Shown here piece by piece: positions 60,739-64,000 of a stretch of DNA of 64,000 nucleotides (the stretch's first letter is position 1; every line of letters starts with the position of its first letter). Location of the stretch: the NCBI GenBank assembly GCA_003116975.1, contig BGKB01000116.1:1-64000 (forward strand), read 5' to 3'. A program made the position numbers and the translations under genes. The notes below the pieces were generated by a model. The model was not told where the DNA came from, did not search any database, and saw only the letters and a program-made list of their open reading frames with translations. This DNA is from Aurantiochytrium sp. KH105 (lineage: Eukaryota; Sar; Bigyra; Thraustochytrida; Thraustochytriidae).

Positions 60739-61646
60739 CCTTTGAAAAGCTGCAGAGCGCAATCTCGATCCGCTTCCAGCGCTCGTGTTCTCCTTGGAGG
60801 GCGTGGTCCTGCTGCGCCTTGCTTTGCTTTGTTTTACTTTGCTTTGCTTTGCTTTGCTTGGTTTTACTTTGCTTGCCTGCTGCTGACAATCAAACGTCGC
60901 AATGGGGGCTGCACACCAACCTCAGCAGCCTTGCACGACCTCGAACACCAAACGCACGCAAAGACTCTCCGTCGTCGCGCCGGCTTCGCCCTTTCGCTCC
61001 TTGCTTCTTGGTCTTTGCTTGGTCTTCGCCAGCGATACCTCAAAACTCCGTGAATAGGGTACCTACCAATTTCACCTCAAAACTTTTACCTTTTTACTGT
61101 GACTAATATTTAGTCTACTCCTATGCAGAGGAGCGGAAGAGGAACGCCGACCCAAGAAAGTTTTGCTCGACGCCCATATCAACGCGGGAAGGTGTGGCCA
61201 GTGGAGGATAGGGCGAAGCGCCACTAGAGGCGGGCAAAGATCAAAAGTCACAGAAGAAGAAGAATCGAGCGAGCGCGACAAGCAAGAACAACAACAATCG
61301 ACGTATCCGAGGAGGCGCACTCGCTCCCCGTCGCGCTCGCACGCCCGCGCCCAACCCGTAGACGGCGAAGGCGCCCGCGCACACGCCGAGCAAGGCGGCA
61401 CAAGCACCAGGTAGGTTGGACATCGGTCGGTCAACTCGCGCGCGCACACGCGCAAGGGGAAGGGCTCGGTCGCGCGCCGTATCCCTCGCTCGCTCACTTG
61501 GCTAAAACGCGCACTAACCCTCCCTCCCTCCCTCGCTCTCTCGCGCGCGCACAAACTCGGCGGCACGAGGGTGGCCGTGACGCATTGGCTCTGCACAGCA
61601 CGGCAAAGCAAAAGCAGAAGCGAAGCAAGCAAGCTCGCGAACTACA
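60739..61646. other. Divergent intergenic region with TTTGC repeats
   Basis: Holds the promoters of the small coiled-coil gene and of the capping protein gene. No other gene is supportable. A TTTGC run lies in its left part; the right part is GC-rich with CGCGCGC-type leader sequence. Confidence 0.55.
60816..60872. repeat. TTTGC / TTTAC pentanucleotide run
   Basis: About ten TTTGC-like units in the upstream region of the small coiled-coil gene. Confidence 0.85.
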
Positions 61647-62522
61647 ATGGCTTCCTTTGCTGACGAGGATGAGGAGTACCCCGAGGTGACCGACGAGGAG
61701 AAGCTCGCCATCGCGTCGCAATTCCTGCTGCAGTCGCCCCCGGGCCAGATCAAAGAGGTCCTCAGGGACCTCAAGAACCTTTGCTCAGAGGACGTTCTCA
61801 CAGAGGATGTAGTCGCCGGCGTCTTCCACAGATACAACAATGCTACCCAGCAAGTCATCGGCAGCATTGTCTGTGACGAGGCCACCGAGATCGACGAGGG
61901 CCACTACCTGGACCCGGCCTCGCAGTCCACCGTCCACGTGGATCACCTGCACCACAAGGTCATCAACGAAAATGCTTCTGACGATGTTCCGCCTCCAGAG
62001 TTTCCCGAAGAGGCCATGGAGATGCGTGAGGCTGTCGAGCACGAGCTCAACGAATACATTGGCGAACAGTACGTCAAGGGTACAACCACGCTCAGTGTTG
62101 TCTGCTCCAAAGACGGCTACGAGCTCGTAGTCCTCATTTCTGGCGAAAAGATTAATCTGAAGAACTACTGGTCCGGCCGCTGGCGCTCCCGCTTCGTCGT
62201 TAACATCAACGACTGCTCGCTCTCTGGCTTTGTCAAGATCAACTGCCACACTTTCGAGGACGGCAACGTCCAGCTGGACACGAGCAAAAACGTTAGCGAC
62301 ATCAAGCTCTCCTTTGATAACTCCGCGTCGCTCGGTGTCGCCGTGCGCAAGAAGATCGTAAGCATCGAGTCCAAGGTCCAGGACTCTCTCGAGGACATGT
62401 ATGTCAACATGAGTCAGGAGGCATTCAAGGATATGCGCCGCGCGCTGCCCATCACCCGCCAAAAGATGGACTGGAGTGGCGCTCAGATGCAGCTCGCCAA
62501 GGGCTTTTCCAAGTCCAAGTAG
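61647..62522 (+). CDS. F-actin-capping protein subunit alpha
   Basis: 291 residues from the ATG at 61647. Features: EKLAIASQFLLQSPPGQIKE at the N-terminus, HYLDPASQ, the near-invariant NYWSGRWRSRF at about residues 171-181, HTFEDGNVQL at about 200-209, and a C-terminal MRRALPITRQKMDWSG that matches the alpha-subunit tail. It dimerises with the beta subunit (not in this window) to cap barbed ends of actin filaments. Length fits the family (about 280-290). It is a conserved housekeeping gene without visible introns. Confidence 0.93.
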   Translation: MASFADEDEEYPEVTDEEKLAIASQFLLQSPPGQIKEVLRDLKNLCSEDVLTEDVVAGVFHRYNNATQQVIGSIVCDEATEIDEGHYLDPASQSTVHVDHLHHKVINENASDDVPPPEFPEEAMEMREAVEHELNEYIGEQYVKGTTTLSVVCSKDGYELVVLISGEKINLKNYWSGRWRSRFVVNINDCSLSGFVKINCHTFEDGNVQLDTSKNVSDIKLSFDNSASLGVAVRKKIVSIESKVQDSLEDMYVNMSQEAFKDMRRALPITRQKMDWSGAQMQLAKGFSKSK

Positions 62523-63008
62523 CTGCCGAATTTTCTTTTTCTTTTCCCCTGGACTACGCGGTCTCACTCTGCGTTTGTGACGACTCAGCAGAAGGACGAG
62601 GAGGCATTGTCGTCGCTGCCGTCGAAAGCTTGCCCCAGAGAGTTGCCGCACCAGGTCAACTCTCTTTCCTCGAGCGCACAGCGCAGCGAAAGTTGCAATA
62701 AACTAACTAAAGAAGGGGCGCCGTGACATGCATCATCTTGAGTCAAAACCTGTTTTATCAAAAAAAAAAGTTTTCTTTTTCTCTCCTTTTCTAAAAATGA
62801 CCCTGAATGAGCAACAGGGAGAGCATGTGTCTGTGTATGCATGCGCGCTCGTTGGCTGCACAAATGGAAAAGAAGCGTGTAAGCTGCTGCAGGTGAAAGC
62901 TTCTTCTTTTTTTCTTCTATATCTTGGCGCATTTCGGCTGTCACTGATCGTTCCCGTGCTTGCACAACGTCCCAATTGCGCGCGCGTACCGTGTACACGC
63001 GCGCATGC
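62523..63008. other. Intergenic region between two convergent genes
   Basis: 3' flanks of the capping protein and HAD phosphatase genes. No gene is supportable. Confidence 0.5.
62697..62702 (+). terminator. Putative polyadenylation signal AATAAA
   Basis: Hexamer 175 nt after the capping protein stop. Confidence 0.5.
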
Positions 63009-64000
63009 TCATTTCGTGAAAGACGATGAGCCTGCCTTGGACAATTCTTCGTGCAATGGAAGAACTAGCTGCTCAATCGCATCCCATACACCTGGGACAA
63101 CAAAATCTGCATTGTTGGTGTCTTGACCTTGCTTATAGACGCCAGTTTCAAGAAGCACGCTACGAAAGGGATCACCGGCGTTATTGGCGCCTGCCACGTC
63201 TGCGTCTGGATTGTCACCAATCATAAATATGCGATCCAACGGTCCATCGTGCTGCTTTTCGAGGATCTTGCGCGCAAAGTCAAAGGTTACAACGTGCGGC
63301 TTGCCAAAACGGTTCACCTTGAGCTCCGAGGTCCCACCCGTCGTCTTACGGAAAAGGGCCGAAAGCGTCTCAATAAAGGCACCCTGAGCGAGTCGAGGGT
63401 GCGGGTATGACGAGGCGTAAATGAAGTCGTCATTGGAGTTGTAAAGAGGAACCACCTGGGTACGATGCGTTGGGTCGACTTCCGGCTCGCCCGAGCTCAT
63501 TCGCACGGGATCTCGCCCGAGCAAAATGTCCAGACAGACCTGAACCTCAATGTGCCAGTCTGCAGGATCGTGCATAACGACCAAAGCCTCGATGGGATCC
63601 TCATGGTGATCGTCGTGAGGATGTGGGGTCGCTGCGCGAAACGAATAGAGCTCCGGGTGAAGCGCGTGAAAGGCCTGTGGTGTCGTCACCCGTTCAAAGC
63701 CGTAGGCTTTAGCCACGTCGACCTCTTCGCGGCAGCCCAAGATCATCACGCGCTTCTTGCCGAACTCGGGCACAAGTTGCTGCATGGGGCTGTGCGCGAG
63801 AACGACCTGCGCAGGGTCTACCGGGACCTCGAGACGATCTGAGAGCCTGCGTGCGCGGACGCTTTCCAAGTGGCCTCCTCCATTTGTCAGGAATACGTAC
63901 GGGACGCCCACGCTCCGCAACTTTTGCACGGCCTCTCGAGCGCCCGCGAGCACCTCCTTGCCGCGCACAAGGACACCGTCGATGTCGAAGCACACGCCCA
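63009..64000 (-). CDS. HAD-superfamily hydrolase, HDHD5/CECR5-like (5' end beyond window)
   Basis: The open frame runs off the right edge of the window, so the N-terminus is missing; at least 330 residues are present. HAD motif I FDIDGVLVRG lies at the truncated edge, and LTNGGG (motif II) follows. A long cap domain contains DPIEALVVMHDPADWHIEVQ, and motif III/IV residues appear in NRFGKPHVVTFDFA and FMIGDNPDADVAGANNAG. This is the subclass IIA pattern of CECR5/HDHD5 and yeast YKR070W, mitochondrial phosphatase-like proteins of unknown substrate. A mitochondrial presequence, if any, would be outside the window. Confidence 0.9.
   Translation of the reverse strand, partial: GVCFDIDGVLVRGKEVLAGAREAVQKLRSVGVPYVFLTNGGGHLESVRARRLSDRLEVPVDPAQVVLAHSPMQQLVPEFGKKRVMILGCREEVDVAKAYGFERVTTPQAFHALHPELYSFRAATPHPHDDHHEDPIEALVVMHDPADWHIEVQVCLDILLGRDPVRMSSGEPEVDPTHRTQVVPLYNSNDDFIYASSYPHPRLAQGAFIETLSALFRKTTGGTSELKVNRFGKPHVVTFDFARKILEKQHDGPLDRIFMIGDNPDADVAGANNAGDPFRSVLLETGVYKQGQDTNNADFVVPGVWDAIEQLVLPLHEELSKAGSSSFTK

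Overview
This is a gene-dense but repeat-peppered nuclear segment from a GC-rich microbial eukaryote. Introns are spliceosomal (GT...AG), several genes have AATAAA signals, the glutamine synthetases are the eukaryotic GSII type, and EMC6, PSMD9, F-actin capping protein alpha and C1GALT1-like glycosyltransferases are present. Compact, mostly intronless genes, PT-rich secreted proteins and large Kinase/TIR/LRR proteins suggest a stramenopile, perhaps a thraustochytrid (labyrinthulomycete). That assignment is an inference and was not tested by any search.

Layout. 1-8.4 kb holds a type II membrane 2-O-sulfotransferase-like gene with a decayed copy of its 3' end beside it, a two-exon Siw14/OCA-type phosphatase-like gene with a displaced catalytic cysteine, a C1GALT1/Fringe-like galactosyltransferase, EMC6, and a 698-residue helical-repeat protein. 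8.7-16.5 kb holds two ammonium transporters, head to head across a 5.1 kb spacer full of 4-8 bp tandem repeats. 16.7-18.5 kb contains a 40-bp minisatellite and decayed coding fragments.

19.0-28.2 kb is the most striking locus. A single gene model joins an acidic leader, 17 separate leucine-rich-repeat exons (15 of exactly 84 nt, all bounded by phase-2 introns), a protein kinase domain and a TIR domain that keeps the putative NADase glutamate. The LRR exons and their introns have been amplified together as roughly 310-350 bp units. One unit is broken at an N (23061), next to about 620 bp of unrelated sequence. The kinase exon carries an apparent one-base frameshift near 25939. Because every LRR exon is frame-neutral, the array could in principle be shuffled by recombination or by alternative splicing.

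28.8-30.3 kb is a decayed retroelement gag-like region with a CCHC zinc knuckle and a 17-bp hairpin. 31.9-42.3 kb carries three tandem secreted cysteine-rich paralogs, with PAN/Apple-like segments, a C-terminal CC-rich module, acidic tails in two of them, and a mucin-like linker of very different length in each. 43.3-52.8 kb holds two GSII glutamine synthetases, again head to head, across a 7.4 kb repeat-rich spacer. With the transporters this gives a nitrogen uptake and assimilation neighbourhood made of two divergent paralog pairs. 54-64 kb has a MATE transporter, a large serine-rich protein with EF-hand-like repeats, PSMD9 just 58 nt downstream, a short coiled-coil protein, F-actin capping protein alpha, and the partial 5'-truncated end of an HDHD5/CECR5-like HAD phosphatase.

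All gene models come from reading frames, motifs and splice signals only; no alignment or transcript evidence was available.
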